Shown piece after piece: positions 22,501 to 35,559 of a DNA stretch of 64,000 nt. A program made the position numbers and the translations under genes. Below the pieces are notes generated by a model that made no database searches, was not told the DNA's origin, and worked only from the letters and a program-made list of their open reading frames with translations. The DNA is taken from assembly GCA_947359465.1 (NCBI GenBank), contig OX375872.1, positions 81,586,931 through 81,650,930 on the forward strand. The letters run 5' to 3'. Positions within the stretch are counted from its first letter, which is position 1; every line of letters begins with the position of its first letter. Origin of the DNA: Metellina segmentata (lineage: Eukaryota; Arthropoda; Arachnida; Araneae; Tetragnathidae).

Positions 22501-23526
22501 AAGGGGCCGTCTTAATATTAAATTGGGTGATTGCTCCGATAATTTCAATACGATCCCCCATCTTTTATCACACATTTGGATTCTACACACAATTTCAGGC
22601 TCAAATTTTAAAAAATTTCAGTAATTTTATTGGATTTTTCACCGATTTGTAAGTGTTTGAAAATTGAATCTCCTAATGTTAAATTGGTGTTTCCCGTTTT
22701 TTGTTATATTTGATTAAAAGACATTAATTTTTCTTGGAAATTGTTTTTCATCCTTTGCTACGCAAAAACCCAAACACAATCTACAAACATTTTAACTATC
22801 AAACTAAATTTTAGTGATTTTTATTAATTATGAAATTAATATTCATAAAATTATGAATAGAAACATGGGAAAATTTTGACTCCTTGCGATTCAAATGTTA
22901 CTGAAACATCGGAATTCCAAATTTCAGCTCATTACATGTATAATTAGTAGCGCATTGAGACTGTTTGCAAAACTCTATGATTATTATCGTTATTGGGGAT
23001 TGTTCACAAAGTGAAAACAGAAATTTCTCGGAAATGTAAATCCACTACAAAATTCCATACTGTTGACTGTGGAAATGTTGTCAACAAACTATCAGCCTTC
23101 TGTAAGAACAGTAAAATCACGGACTGCGACGGCCACTACACGTCATATTAATATTTATAATGTAATTGCATAATATTATTAAAGGATTTATTATAAAGCT
23201 TTTGTGTGAAGGGTATTTTATCACTCTTTGCTAGGCATAATTTAACTTCATGATTCAGATATTTCTAAAACATAATTAACAGCCTACTTATACTACTGGG
23301 CAATTCTATATGTAACGGACATATCATTAGGCTATAAAAGCATTTCTCACAATTATATAATTCATATATGTGAAATTAAGTTTTTTGTATTTATATAGAG
23401 GATAATTATCTTCGAAAGTATCACTAATAAACATTTTTGTTTTAAAAACAGAAATAGAGGTAATACATACTTTAGAGATGAAACGGACGTGTCAATTTAG
23501 AAAAAAAAAATTGTGTCTTGTTTTCT

Positions 23527-24548
23527 GAGAGTATTTCCTGAGCACAGTAACAAAAGTTTCTGCATTCAGAATTGTTAATTGTCTTGAGATTCAATTTTTG
23601 CCACATTTGAAATTTCACTTGGCCACCTAAACTATCAGGTTCACCTTTGCAATGGGATGTGGCGAATAAATGCCAGTTGAGTTAAACTCCAAAATCGTCT
23701 TCTCTACACACATATGTAATATTGAACAAATTAAACTTATGTGTCAAATGTTGAGAAGCACCATCATTTCATATATTACCACTTTCTTTAGTTTTTACAA
23801 CTCCACTATCCAATGAATACCATTGATACCATGCTATTTCTTTGCTTTTTTTCTTCTAAAATTTAGTTTGTGGGATTCAAAATTGTGAAGATTTTCACAT
23901 CTGGCGCAAATGTTTACCATCACAATCCATATTTCATTTGGTGTTGCCAGGTATAGTATTTTAATTTGTCATGCCAAATAAAAAAGATTACAAAAAAAAG
24001 GAAACAACATGTCAACACAAATATAAGTTAATACATGTAAAGAAAGACACAAATTGTCTTTTTCCTGATTAAAAAAAATTTTAATTATCGATATTTGTTG
24101 AAAACATTCATTCGTACCTTCGATTGCTACCTTCCGTTTTGTTCTGCGATGTAAATTGTGCAATTACGATAGGGTGAGTCGTTTTTTGGGGGCGGCTGTA
24201 TATCCCATTTCTCATGTAAATACATACTTCTCTGTGTATGTAGCTCTTTTAACCTATAATTCATGCAAGGAACACTTTTGTCCTGTCCGTGTGTTTTCGT
24301 CTTAAGCAAAACTCATGCTTGAAAATGTTTACTCTTACTTGGCCATTAGAGACAAAGTTTCATGTGGGTTACGCATTAATCTATTAACCGAAACAAATAA
24401 AAACCTAAAGTAAAGACATATTACCCTAAAATGTTCTTAATGTTACTAAAATAAATGCTGAAATGAGTTTGATTGATGTAAATCGAAGAATTTGTTGAGC
24501 CCCATAAAGAAAAATCGTGATCCCCAACTGGCACAATAGGTGGTTTTT
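23527..24548 (+). repeat. Large inverted repeat, left arm
   Basis: About 1,020 bp that is nearly the exact reverse complement of 24,990-26,011. Only a few small differences were seen by eye. Its outer edge is at GAGAGTATTTCCTGAGCACA and its inner edge at CACAATAGGTGGTTTTT. Open frames of about 60 codons here recur in the other arm and do not resemble known proteins. The nature of the repeat unit is unknown. Confidence 0.85.
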
Positions 24549-24679
24549 AATGTACCATTTGAGTTTAATAGTAAAATTTTAATATTTATATATATCAATG
24601 TCGCTTTTTGAATATTTCTAACTCTTTCCGTTTCTATTGCTTCACGCGTGAGAAGTTTTAGCTAGTTAAAATTAATAAA

Positions 24680-24844
24680 AAATTATTTAAATCAACTATC
24701 GGACAAGAACGAAAATCTAATCTTTCTATTATTTCAATAGAATACAATATCGTTAAAAATATTAATTATGATGCTGTAATTAATGAATTTGCTGAAAACC
24801 AGAAAAGTGCAATTAAAATAAATCTTATTAAAAATCTAGTGTAA
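24680..24844 (+). pseudogene. C-terminal end of a ZMYM/hAT-type transposase in the inverted-repeat spacer
   Basis: An open run of 54 codons and a stop reads KLFKSTIGQERKSNLSIISI, then EYNIVKNINYDAVINEFA. This is the dimerisation-domain tail of hAT transposases of the zinc-finger MYM-associated type (family pattern LKSTM-QERL--LA-LSIE). It sits in the 441-bp spacer (24,549-24,989) between the two arms. Nothing of the catalytic part is present. Confidence 0.7.
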
Positions 24845-24989
24845 TGTATTTTTTTTATTATTTTCCCAAACCTAATTAATTAAAGGGCCTAAATGCAAAT
24901 TCTTGCACAGGGTACTGGAATGGCTAGTTACGGCACTGTAATTGTTGGAATATTCCATATATGAGACAGCTGCTACCTTTTAACAACGG

Positions 24990-26011
24990 AAAAACCACCT
25001 ATTGTGCCAGTTGGGGATCACGATTTTTCTTTATGGGGCTCAACAAATTCTTCGATTTACATCAATCAAACTCATTTCAGCATTTATTTTAGTAACATTA
25101 AGAACATTTTAGGGTAATATGTCTTTACTTTAGGTTTTTGTTTGTTTCGGTTATATAATAGATTAATGCGTAACCCACATGAAACTTTGTCTCTAATGGC
25201 CAAGTAAGAGAAAACATTTTCAAGCATGAGTTTTGCTTAAGACGAAAACACACGGACAGGACAAAAGTGTTCCTTGCATGAATTATAGGTTAAAAGAGCT
25301 ACATACACAGAGAAGTATTATTTACATGAGAAATGGGATATACAGCCGCCCCAAAAAAACGACTCACCCTATCGTAATTGCACAATTTACATCGCAGAAC
25401 AAAACGGAAGGTAGCAATCGAAGGTACGAATGAATGTTTTCAACAAATATCGATAGTTAAAATTTTTTTTAATCAGGAAAAAGACAATTTGTGTCTTTCT
25501 TTACATGTATTAACTTATATTTGTGTTGACATGTTGTTTCCTTTTTTTTGTAATCTTTTTTATTTGGCATGACAAATTAAAATACTATACCTGGCAACAC
25601 CAAATGAAATATGGATTGTGATGGTAAACATTTGCGTCAGATGTGAAAATCTTCACAATTTTGAATCCCACAAACTAAATTTTAGAAGAAAAAAAGCAAA
25701 GAAATAGCATGGTATCAATGGTATTCATTGGATAGTGGAGTTGTAAAAACTAAAGAAAGTGGTAATATATGAAATGATGGTGCTTCTCAACATTTGACAC
25801 ATAAGTTTAATTTGTTCAATATTACATATGTGTGTAGAGAAGACGATTTTGGAGTTTAACTCAACTGGCATTTATTCGCCACATCCCATTGCAAAGGTGA
25901 ACCTGATAGTGTAGGTGGCCAAGTGAAATTTCAAATGTGGCAAAAATTGAATCTCAAGACAATTAACAATTCTGAATGCAGAAACTTTTGTTACTGTGCT
26001 CAGGAAAAACT
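24990..26011 (-). repeat. Large inverted repeat, right arm
   Basis: Reverse complement of 23,527-24,548 with few differences, for example a small indel near 25,150 (TATATAATAGATTAATGCG against the other arm). The spacer between the arms is 441 bp, so a single strand could fold into a very long hairpin. Confidence 0.85.
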
Positions 26012-26114
26012 CTCTGTGAAACGTTCTGTGAAAATGAAGCAGAGTTCAGAAACTTTGCGCATTAAATTGCATAAGTTCCGAATAAAGCGTCCATTAACAA
26101 ACTGGTTTCGTACA

Positions 26115-26174
26115 CAGGGGCGGCATCAGCTTTATTTACCCCAGGTCCCACAAAGTATAGCTTCGCCTCTGATG
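26115..26174. repeat. hAT-like terminal sequences, fused or solo
   Basis: CAGGGGCGGCATCAGC on the left and, on the other strand, CAGAGGCGAAGCTATACTTT from the right resemble the ends of hAT elements. They are only about 60 bp apart. Either both ends of a nearly emptied element or a rearranged end would explain this. No target duplication is visible. Confidence 0.4.
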
Positions 26175-26643
26175 TAATGAGGATTGTGAAAGTTGCTTCT
26201 TCGAATGTGAAAGAAAAAGACAAATTCCTGATCTTCCTTTCGATAAAATGAGTATAAAAACTTTTTCTGAGAGAGAGAGAGCATGATGAGAAACTAGATC
26301 AAGTATTTTGCAAATGCAAGTTGTTATGGTTAAAGGTTTAATGTAAAATGGAAGCTGCCGAATTTAAGTAAACTGATTTTAAAAATGAAGATATATTATT
26401 TTCAATTATTGAACAGATTAGCGATGTTGACCTAGCTGTTGTAGCATGTATCTCTAATATGAGTTGAGACAATTTAGGATTATGGAAAAAATTGGGATTT
26501 AACGAAAATCATTCATAGCGTAAAAATTCCTTTGACGAGGAGTCGTCGTAAAACCTACTTTTATTCCCGATGTTCCACATCTGAAACCTACGGAATTGGT
26601 TTATTAATACTGATTAGACTCAAAATTGAAGTGTGAAGATTAA

Positions 26644-26841
26644 AAACTAACCTCGTTTTCAATTATTACAATCAGATAACAATGAATCACAAGTAAAGTG
26701 CGATGAAAAAAAGGTGATGCAACTTCTTCAAAGGGGATTCTCAAACTAACCTCGTTTTCAATTATTACAATCAGATAACAGTGAATCACAAGTAAAGTGC
26801 GATGAAAAAAAGGGGATGCAACTTCTTCAAAGGGGATTCTT
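26644..26841 (+). repeat. Tandem duplication, period about 109 bp
   Basis: Two units starting AAACTAACCTCGTTTTCAAT at 26,644 and 26,753 are almost identical through CACAAGTAAAGTGCGATGAA to TTCAAAGGGGATTC. Confidence 0.85.
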
Positions 26842-26849
26842 CAATCAAT

Positions 26850-29440
26850 TAATGGTACAATTTCTATGATTTAATGGAAATTTGTTTTCTCAAATGAAAT
26901 CAAGTGGCTAAAACGAAAAAAAAAATACCCATTTAGCATGAAATTAATTTGATCGTTTTCTGAAGCAAACGAAGAATTATTTCTGTGCTAAGTGCTGACT
27001 GCATGTGAAGGAATTGGACTCTTGTACATTCACCTCCTAGTGGTGCATTCAAATATGGTGCACTTAGGGTCGAGCTCTCCTCGAAATATTTTAAGTGGTA
27101 AAAATATTAAAAGATAAACAATGATGGTAATTTAATCAAATCGAAGTTTTATCTGTCACAGGTAAAATGCTCCTCGATAATGTCTGGAAACAGTCAAAAA
27201 TTCATTTAGTGCTACTGCCTTTCGATTGGAATAGAATACCGAAATAGTACATTCGCTCCATACCGTTTTATGAATACATGCAGGCCATAGAGCGACCAAA
27301 CCCAATCAACCTTTAGACATTTGCAAATGCGATCTATTAAAGAATTCCGATAGCTAATTGATTCGAATGTTTATACCTTGCGATTCGAATGTTTGTACCG
27401 TTTTAATTGCAACCTTGAGATTTTACTCTACGAAAAAATGACACTCGCAAATTTCATCCACTAATGACTGTGGAACATCCCCGTTGAAGTTGGTTTGTTG
27501 TAAAAAAAGGTTCTTGTAAATTCTAAATTCCTTGGGCTGGCAGAATGTCTTTGTTTGCAATTCAAACAGACACGCTGTACTTTTGAACCCTCTTCAATCT
27601 CAAGCAGAAAATACTTTAGAAATTCCATCATTATCTTTATAGCATCTAAGTTTGGCAATGACGAGCTCGTAAATAGTGTCAGTGGAACTCAAGTTACTGA
27701 ATTTATTTTTCAAAATTGGAGGTCTCACTTATCGTACGTTGCTTGAGTGTAAGAAATAACAACACATTACGATTATCTTTATAGTGTTATTTTTTAAAAT
27801 CTGTTGATTCACAGTAATAGCCTTTCTGTGATGAAACTTAAAATTTTTTTTTTTAATTTTTATCTGATTAGATAAAAAAAAATGTGCTTGGTAAGGTTCG
27901 ATCCATTGCGCTTATTTCCTCACTAGCTTCCTTTCTGATCGTTAATATTAGAATTGGAGTTTCGAAGAAAATTTATACTTTAGTGAAGTCTTGAGATCAT
28001 TATATATATATTTAGAGGCAATTCAAATCGCGATGTGGACCTGATATTCGTATTTAAAAGCGAATTTTAAATTCACCATACACACCGTGCGTAAACAGAT
28101 ATCTGACAAAGGTAAGGACGTTAGCTTTTAACTTCTCTGTTAGTCTCTGTAATGAAATGTAAATAGTTAAGTTTCTTGAATGCACAACATAATATTAAAG
28201 CCATTTTTTTCTGCGGTTCTTAAAATTTCTGTGACAAATTGTTGGCATTTTATATTTCTTAAGACATGCTTGTGTATACGTATGCTCATTTGCTTGAATG
28301 TGATTAATTTGTTTCCTGCGTAGTCACATTAGTCCGGGTGATATGTATTATTTAAAACATTCCCACATAATATATACATTTTAGTGGTTAGTAAGTAATT
28401 AGCTTTTTGATTACTAAAAGTCGTGATATGTGCTATCATAACTGTAAACACACATTCCAGTGGCTAAGCATGCTCTAAGACGTAGCAACGAATCGCTTAC
28501 AATGCTCATGATCGTGAGATGAAAGGCTTTTTTACTGTAAACAAGTGAAATCCAAATGCCGAAAAGAGTTTTACCCAGAAGTTGCATGAGCTATTTATGA
28601 CGTCAAAGCTCAAGTCTTTGGATGTCGGAGGTCATTTAAGCTATATATTAATCACTGCTACATATTCATGTCTAGTTTCAATCACTTATTTCGTGCAAAA
28701 GCCTCACGGCATTCCTTTCCTGCATTCTTCTTAGTATTCTCTTCCGATACAAACACTACACAATTTCCTATACAGAATGGACAAGAAAAGTAAATTTGTG
28801 AACAGAAAAGAAAAACTCCGCAAGCATCATAATTTTGCAGCTGAGGTATAGTTAAGCAATTTCTTCTGTAACTAATTTCTTCCATACTGTTATTCAAATG
28901 TATATTCTCACAATATTTTAGTTATGCCATACGTTCCTATATACAAAGATAACTAGTGTCGAATATTTTCACCCAGAAGCTATGACTCCAATTAGATCTG
29001 GCCTATAAAACCTTATGTCTAACCCAAGCTAAACCACTTGCGCTATAATAAGTAAAAAATGTTGAAATAATCAGATTAAAGAGGTTATATATTTCGTGTC
29101 ATTTATCAAGAAAGATTTTTTTTAAAGTTAAATTAACTAAATTTTAGCGTATTAAAATTTTTTGTCTTTGTCCTTTTAAGAGTGTCATGGAAATGTTAAA
29201 ATCTTTTTCACTATCACGATTTAACTGAGTGCTATCCGTAAACGTGTGCATCCGTGGTGTTCCAAATATTTGATACCATTTATAGTGTTTCTTCGCAAAC
29301 CAACACACACCTAGACACAAATATATAGAAATACTTAATGCTTACTTGATACATGTTTTAATTTTTTCGAACTTGGTTATGAATATTTTTGCAATATATT
29401 ATATCATAGCAAAAATATTATTTTCCTTTGTAGTTTTTAA
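26850..29440. other. No gene recognised
   Basis: About 2.6 kb of AT-rich sequence. Open frames on the minus strand at 27,461-27,658 and 28,682-28,897 do not resemble any family I know and have no splice or element context. Confidence 0.5.
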
Positions 29441-29446
29441 TGTGAA

Positions 29447-29452
<6 letters not shown>

Positions 29453-29477
<25 letters not shown>
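29453..29477. repeat. TA microsatellite
   Basis: An uninterrupted run of TA dinucleotides. Confidence 0.9.
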
Positions 29478-29628
29478 CCCTCATATAATTAAAGGACTGA
29501 TCGCAATTGACTGATTTGAATAGGACTAATTACCATAATTACTTATCACGGGTTATCATATTCCAAAACTATTGCCACAACTGGCGATATTTATTATCGC
29601 CAGTCATAACGTTCTCTTACCATTCTAT

Positions 29629-29969
29629 GCCGACCAACCGGTATAGTGGTTAAGGTGTTGGCCTCTAGATCGGAAGGTTCCTGGTTCGAATCCTGGTCCG
29701 GGCATGGATGTTTGTAATCTTATGGTGTAGAGGCGGCTGGTGCACCTTAAATCTCGTGTCCGTAAGTTCTCACGTTGGGTTTGTGTGTAAGTTTGGAGAG
29801 TGGAGTGGAGTGGAGTATCAGCTCAGGTGTTGCCTCGTCATCTGACAGTGGTTCAAAATTACGAGTTGTTGTCCTCGGTTCTTTCCCTTAAGAGATTGAT
29901 CCCGTACCGTCATCAATAGCCCGTTGTGTTGCTCTAGTACGACGTTAATTAAAAATTACCAATTACTTC
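29629..29969 (+). mobile_element. SINE family A, full length
   Basis: It starts GCCGACCAACCGGTATAGTG, has the B box GGTTCGAATCC, and ends in an AAAAATTACCAATTACTT-like tail. It is flanked by CCATTCTAT at 29,620-29,628 and 29,970-29,978. A short GGAGTGGAGTGGAGT expansion is present in the body. Confidence 0.9.
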
Positions 29970-29999
29970 CCATTCTATTCCCTGGTCTGATGGTGAAGG

Positions 30000-30237
30000 T
30001 GTCAGTGGTGAAGGCGGCTGGTGCACCTTAAATCTGTCGTGGCCGAAAGCCCTAACGTTGGGTTGGTGTAGATGTTTAGAGAGTGGGGTGCCAGCTAAGG
30101 TGTTGTCTCGTCATCTGACCGTGATTCAAAATTATGTGGTGTTGTCCTCGGATCTTTCTCTTAGGGTATTGACTGTCGGTAATAGCCCGTTGTGTTGCTC
30201 TAGTACGACGTTAATAAAAATTATTTTACCTTACCCT
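30000..30237 (+). mobile_element. SINE family A, 5'-truncated
   Basis: It starts within the body (AAGGCGGCTGGTGCACCTTA) and runs to GTACGACGTTAATAAAAATT. The tRNA head is missing. It lies 20-30 bp downstream of the full-length copy and about 15 bp before a Tc1-like element. Confidence 0.8.
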
Positions 30238-30254
30238 TTCTATGCCCATATATA

Positions 30255-31732
30255 CACTCATGTCCATAAATTAAGTATAATGCGAGCTCCGGCAAATAAA
30301 GATTCAGAAACACAACAAACGTGACTTATTCATACAGCCCATTTAATAAACAAAAGATAAAGAGCAAAAAAGATGGTGTATGTATGATACCATTCAAAAA
30401 AACTTCGATTTTTGTATCACTGGAGCAATTACAAAAAATATCGACCTTACAAAAACTTAACATGACATGGTTGTTATGATGGTCTCCCAGACGATGAAAT
30501 ACAGTCCGTACAACGCCTAGGTATGCTGAGGATCATATTATCGAGCTGATCTTGGGGAAGATCACTCCACTCAGCAAGCAATGCTCTCCGAAGTTCCGGT
30601 ACACATGTAAGAGGTGGTTGACGGGCTGCAACTCTTCGGCAAAGCATGTACCACACATGCTCTATCGGATTCAAGTAAGTTAGGTGAGAATGCTGGCCAT
30701 TCCATACGGGTGATATCCTTAGATTCAAGGCATTCGTTTACAATGTTTGCACGGTGATGACGGGCGTCATCCATAAGCACAATTCTCCACCCATGGCACC
30801 CCTAAACAAACGTTCATGTTCCAGAATGATGTCCCGATAAATTTTTCCTCTCATGGTTCCAATTTGAACATGTGGATCTGTTCTGGAGCCCAGAGTAATT
30901 CCGCCCCAAACGAGGAATCCTGCACCACAGTAACGGTGTCGTTCAATGATGTTCTCTTGGTGGTAGCGGGTACCTGGCGTTCTCCATATGAACGTCCGCA
31001 GTGAATCAGACTGCAAGCTAAACTTGGACTCGTCGGAAAACATCACACAAGCCCACTGTGACGATGTCTAAATTGCATATTCTCTACTCCATGCTAACCG
31101 CTGGCGACAGTGAGCGGAACACATCTGACAGGCCTGCGAGCATATAGACCAACATGTCCCAAATGTCTGTAAACGGTTTGCATTGAAACTGTCGTACCCG
31201 TAGATGAAGATAGCTGACGAGAAAGGTAGGAGGCTGTGCTCCGTCTGCTTCTTTTGCAGTTACTGCCAAATACCGGTCGTCATTCGGCGTTGTAACTAGG
31301 AGAAGACCTGTACTGTAACGTCTACTGACATTTCCATCATTTTGGAATCGTTGCCAAAGCCTAGAGATGACACTTTGGGCGATTTCAAGTTCCACTGAAA
31401 CTTCCGTCTGAGTACGCCCACATTCCAGGCGGCCGATAATTCTACCACGTAAAAAATCATCGACATGCGTCCTGTGTGCCATAACTATATGTTTGTGGCA
31501 CTGAGCGGCTTACAGAACTCTTGTGAACAACTTTACTTTTTTGCTGCCATTCCTTATGTACACCTCTCTTACACTTTCGTCATTGTGACGTACTATCGGC
31601 GTCATCTGATGGCTTCCTGTGATTTGGATATTATTCTTGAAGATGTGTGCAATAATTCTACAGGTAAAATTTTTAATTTAGAGTTCGATTTCTGTGTGAT
31701 TCTGAATTATCCTTAATTTATGCATTTGAGTG
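30255..31732 (-). mobile_element. Tc1-like DNA transposon, defective
   Basis: The inverted ends read CACTCATGTCCATAAATTAA on the left and, reversed, CACTCAAATGCATAAATTAA on the right, with TA at both junctions. The minus strand codes for a Tc1-like DDE transposase. It starts at 31,482 with a helix-turn-helix region (GRIIGRLECGRTQTEVSVEL, then SVISRLWQRFQNDGNVSRR). The first catalytic block is FSDESKFSLQSD near 31,040, then VWGGITLGSRTDPHV. The second catalytic block is MDDARHHRANIVNECLES near 30,775, and the third is NPIEHVW near 30,660. Frame changes near 31.2, 30.78 and 30.68 kb break the reading. The length of about 1.48 kb is close to that of a full element. Confidence 0.87.
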
Positions 31733-31943
31733 TAGAAAAATCCTGAAAATAAAAACAAGTTAATGTAAAGCAAAATAGGAGCAATATTGCAAGACCAAGT
31801 AACAAAATAAAATTAAAATTTTAGCTGATTTAGTGTGCTTTATGTTTGTTCTTGTCCGTTTGTCTTATTTTTAATTCATTGTAACGTTGCCATAATCATT
31901 TTACTAATAATAAACTATTCATCGGAATATCCTGGTTAGTAAA

Positions 31944-32279
31944 GCCGACCAACCGGTATCGTGGTTAAGTTGTTAGCCTCTAGATCGGAAGGTTCCTGGT
32001 TCGAATCCGGGTACGGGCATGTATATTTGTAAGCGTATGGTGTAGAGGCGGCTGGTGCACCTTAAATCTGTCGTGGCCGAAAGTCCTCACGTTGGGTTGG
32101 TGTGGAAGTTTGGAGAATGGGGTGCCAGCTCAGGTGTTGCTTCGTCATCTGACAGTCGTTCAAAATTACGAGGTGCTGTCCTCGGATCTTTTCCTTAAGG
32201 GACTGATCCCGGACCGTTGTCAATAGCCCGTTGTGTTGCTTTATTACGACATTAACTAAAAATTACCAAATTACCATTA
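31944..32279 (+). mobile_element. SINE family A, full length
   Basis: It starts GCCGACCAACCGGTATCGTG, contains GGTTCGAATCCGGGT, and ends ATTACCAAATTACCATTA. It is flanked by CCTGGTTAGTAAA (31,931-31,943) and CCTGGTAAGTAAA (32,280-32,292). Confidence 0.9.
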
Positions 32280-32667
32280 CCTGGTAAGTAAAAGATACAG
32301 ATATAGTTCTAGATAAAAAAGAAAAGAGAGAAATAACAATTCTGTATAGACAACGTAGTAATTAAGAAGTATATTCACAATTAATCGAAAACACGTTTAA
32401 ATTAAATGAACGATATGAAAGGACTCAAAAACAGAATCCCGCAAAATTTATATTACACTCTGAAACCGAAATACACCGAAGCCAGTGTTCGATGGACTGA
32501 AACTTTGCATGCGATGTATGACCATGAAGAAATTATCACAATATCAAATCTTAAATGAATATGACTAATGTCACATTAGCAAAATAAACCAAATTTGCCA
32601 CGCAAATAAACGCAAATGGCTGACGGTTGTAGGTTTTCAGCAGAAATAGTCGCACTTCTATCTTATG

Positions 32668-32952
32668 TGCCGCAGCCAGTTGAAAGTGCAACGGATTAGC
32701 AACCGGACGGTTGCGACTTGGAAAATCAATTCAAAGACCATCTGGGGGCTGGTGTAAGTTACTTTAGTCGTGGCCTCAAATGTACTCACGGAATGGTGTG
32801 GAAGTTTTGAGAGTCGGGTGCCAGTTCAGGTGTTGACCTCGTCATCTGATTGTGGTTCAAAATTACGAGACGTCATCGAATCTTTCCCTTAGGGACTGAC
32901 CGTCGCCAATTGACCGTTATGTTTGTCCAGTGGGACGTTTACTACCTACCCC
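32668..32952 (+). mobile_element. SINE family B, diverged
   Basis: The head GCCGCAGCCAGTTGAAAGTG and GGATTAGCAACCGG is followed by the shared body. The tail is short (TTACTACCTACCCC). It is more decayed than the family A copies. Confidence 0.75.
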
Positions 32953-33159
32953 TCCAATATGATATTTATTACTTAATTTAGCAACACGCTTTGAACGAGA
33001 TAATTGGTGAAATGACCAGGTGCAATTCTCACGTTCCCATGATTCTGCCTTCTAAACATTTTGTTAGATTAAAGCCACTAAATCTTGTAATTGCAACTTT
33101 TCTAAAATCTGCTTCTTTTGTAAAAAAATTACCGAATTCTTATTTTATCGAATAAGTCA

Positions 33160-33540
33160 AAATACCAAAGTTCAAGGTCACATGTTTTTGTGTTCTTAAT
33201 GGTTTAAAAGTATTCAAATGGTTTACATTTTGCAAATAAAAAATTCGTCCATTCAAATGCCAAACAAATTGGTCAACACCAATTAAATTAACGGTCAAAC
33301 GTTGCCCGGACGGTGACAAAGAACATTTTAAGGTTTCCCCAGTATGTATTATTCGAGAGCATTTGACCAGCAAATGTGAAATCTTCACAAACCGTCTGGT
33401 TTGTTTGTTTGTTTACATCGAAAATCCCTCTCGTACATCTAGTCTCGAATCTGCTGTTCCGATCATTCCCATTCACCCCGATTTCAGAATCTCCAGTCTC
33501 TTGAAATAGGACAAGAGCATTCATTTTAAACACACAAACC
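33160..33540 (+). repeat. Dispersed repeat segment resembling 2.82-3.03 kb
   Basis: AATTGGTCAACACCAATTAA, a long diverged stretch, then CACAAACCGTCTGGTTTGTT and AAAATCCCTCTCG match the left-hand region in order and orientation. The class is unknown. Confidence 0.45.
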
Positions 33541-34493
33541 TTGTAAAGATAATCTAAGAATAAAAAAGTAGAACAAAGAATGAAAAAACTATGCTCTTAA
33601 GCTTTTTTATTCTCGCACTTATATGATAAGATAAAGTCTTCTTAGTTGACATATACGAACAACTTCTATTCGAGGTATGTATGAAATTTATTCCTTGATT
33701 CTGAAATATAACAAAGCTTAAAGAAGTCTGTTCTTACGAATTAGTATTTCCCATTGTAAAAGAACAAATGTCTAAAAGGCTCAAAATAGAAAGGTTTAAA
33801 AGGATTTTTACCACCTAACTTGACACGAAAGATACGACTCGCAGTATCACACATCCGGTTTTATCTACTGCAAAGCTTTGCGAGATAAACCTTAAGGCTG
33901 GGGTTCTGTTTGGTTCTCACTGTTTGTTCTCTAATTATAAATTGAGCACATTTTCGTTTAATAGAGGTGGTTCATATTAATGCAGTGTCAAAACGATTAC
34001 TATCATTCATTGAACTGTGAAATAATTATCCATAAAAAGTATCGTTTCCATCTAATTCAAACGCAGCGATTTTCAACTGACTGCGGCCATACACGGTGCT
34101 ACAATACACAGAATATAAAAAAAATCCTTTAAACCTTTTGTGAAATTTTGAAAACAAACATGATATGACTTAAAGGGAAGGTAGTCATCTTTTTTCCCGA
34201 ATTTTTCCAATTTTTATCTAAAATGTCTATTGGATTAGCCGTTGAATGTGTATGAACAAATCTTATGCTATTGATCTACACATAAAACACCTGTCATGTG
34301 GTCACCAGAAGAAAACGGTATGTAATTAGCCTCGGGATTTTTAAATTGCTTTCGCTGGTGAAACCATTTCACTTGAAAGGTTTAATTTATCTAAAGTGTA
34401 TTTCAGTTCAGCGGTTTAATGTTGAACATTTAACAAGTGTGTTCACAAATAATACCCGTATAAATATGTGTGTGTATTTGTTATTTTTACTAT

Positions 34494-34595
34494 TTTATTT
34501 TAATTTATTTATTAATTTTATTATTAAATTTATTAATTTTATTATTAATTTTTTTTATATATTTTTTTATAAGTTTATAAGTAAATTATTTTAGA
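34494..34595. repeat. Low-complexity T/A tract
   Basis: Runs of TTTATTAATTTTATTATTAA. An open frame across it is only a by-product of the composition. Confidence 0.8.
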
Positions 34596-34764
34596 ACGAT
34601 TTTTAAAAGCCAATTTGGAGCAAAAAGTGTAAGTAATTACTGTTATTATGTTTTAATAAATCTCTCTCTCGCTTCGCAAACCAAATTATAAATACATACG
34701 TATTATGAACTATGGTTTACTTCGCACAACTGCACCACGGGCAACGCCTTGATGGCCTGATCAT

Positions 34765-34900
34765 TGTCAAATTCGGTAGTGTGACAAACTTGAATACATT
34801 TCAAGCATCTCCTATGGAAAATAGGATACGCTCTGTTTCTCTGACAGGGGCAGTCTTTGTGTCTGGAGCAGGTCTCGTGGAAGACAGACAGTAGGAATGT
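34765..34900 (+). repeat. Dispersed repeat D, copy 2
   Basis: GTGTGACAAACTTGAATACA, ATGGAAAATAGGATACGCTC and TGTTTCTCTGACAG repeat the word order of 1.07-1.21 kb (minus) and 48.29-48.42 kb (plus). Confidence 0.55.
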
Positions 34901-35559
34901 GATACTCTCTTCTCAGGACTTGACTTCCCATTTTATCAACTCGTCTGGAAGCTTTATCTAAAACTATCGCACTTAATTTCTGATCTGATTACAGCAAACT
35001 AAACAAACTTCTATTTTTATAGACATTAAACGAACTAATTTGTAATTTTGTGCTTTTTAAATGTATTTTAAAGTAATCATAAAGTATTTTTTGCTACGGA
35101 AAGTACACAAATTTCCGCCCTGAAATATTTTGCTTTGGGCTGCTGCTTATTCAGCCTATTTAGAAATACAGATCTGCTCTGTTCTTTAAAACATTAAAAT
35201 TGGAAAAGTTACGAACCAGTTAACGCTCAAAATCAACAATTTATGCAGGAGGCGTTTTAAATTGGGTTAACTTTGATATTTGTTGGTTGTCATTATTTTC
35301 TTTTTAGTTTGTCTAATATCGGCATCTTATAAGATCATGAAAATAAAGTTGAGTATGAAAAATCATTTACATAGGAAGAAGTATTAAGACACATAAGTTG
35401 CAGCTTCGGGAGTGGTATTTTTTTTATTAAAATACGAAATTTAGTTTTACATGGCCTCCATTTATAACACCCCAGAGATGGTTTATCTTCACGTCGAAAA
35501 CCACCCTGTAGTGGCCAATCTCTGATGCTAAAACCTGTTTCTAACTGTCACCACTTCTT

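Noticed and set aside
25378..25572. Pairs of identical open frames in the two arms of the inverted repeat
   Set aside because: They mirror each other because the DNA does. They are short, contain low-complexity parts and resemble no family.
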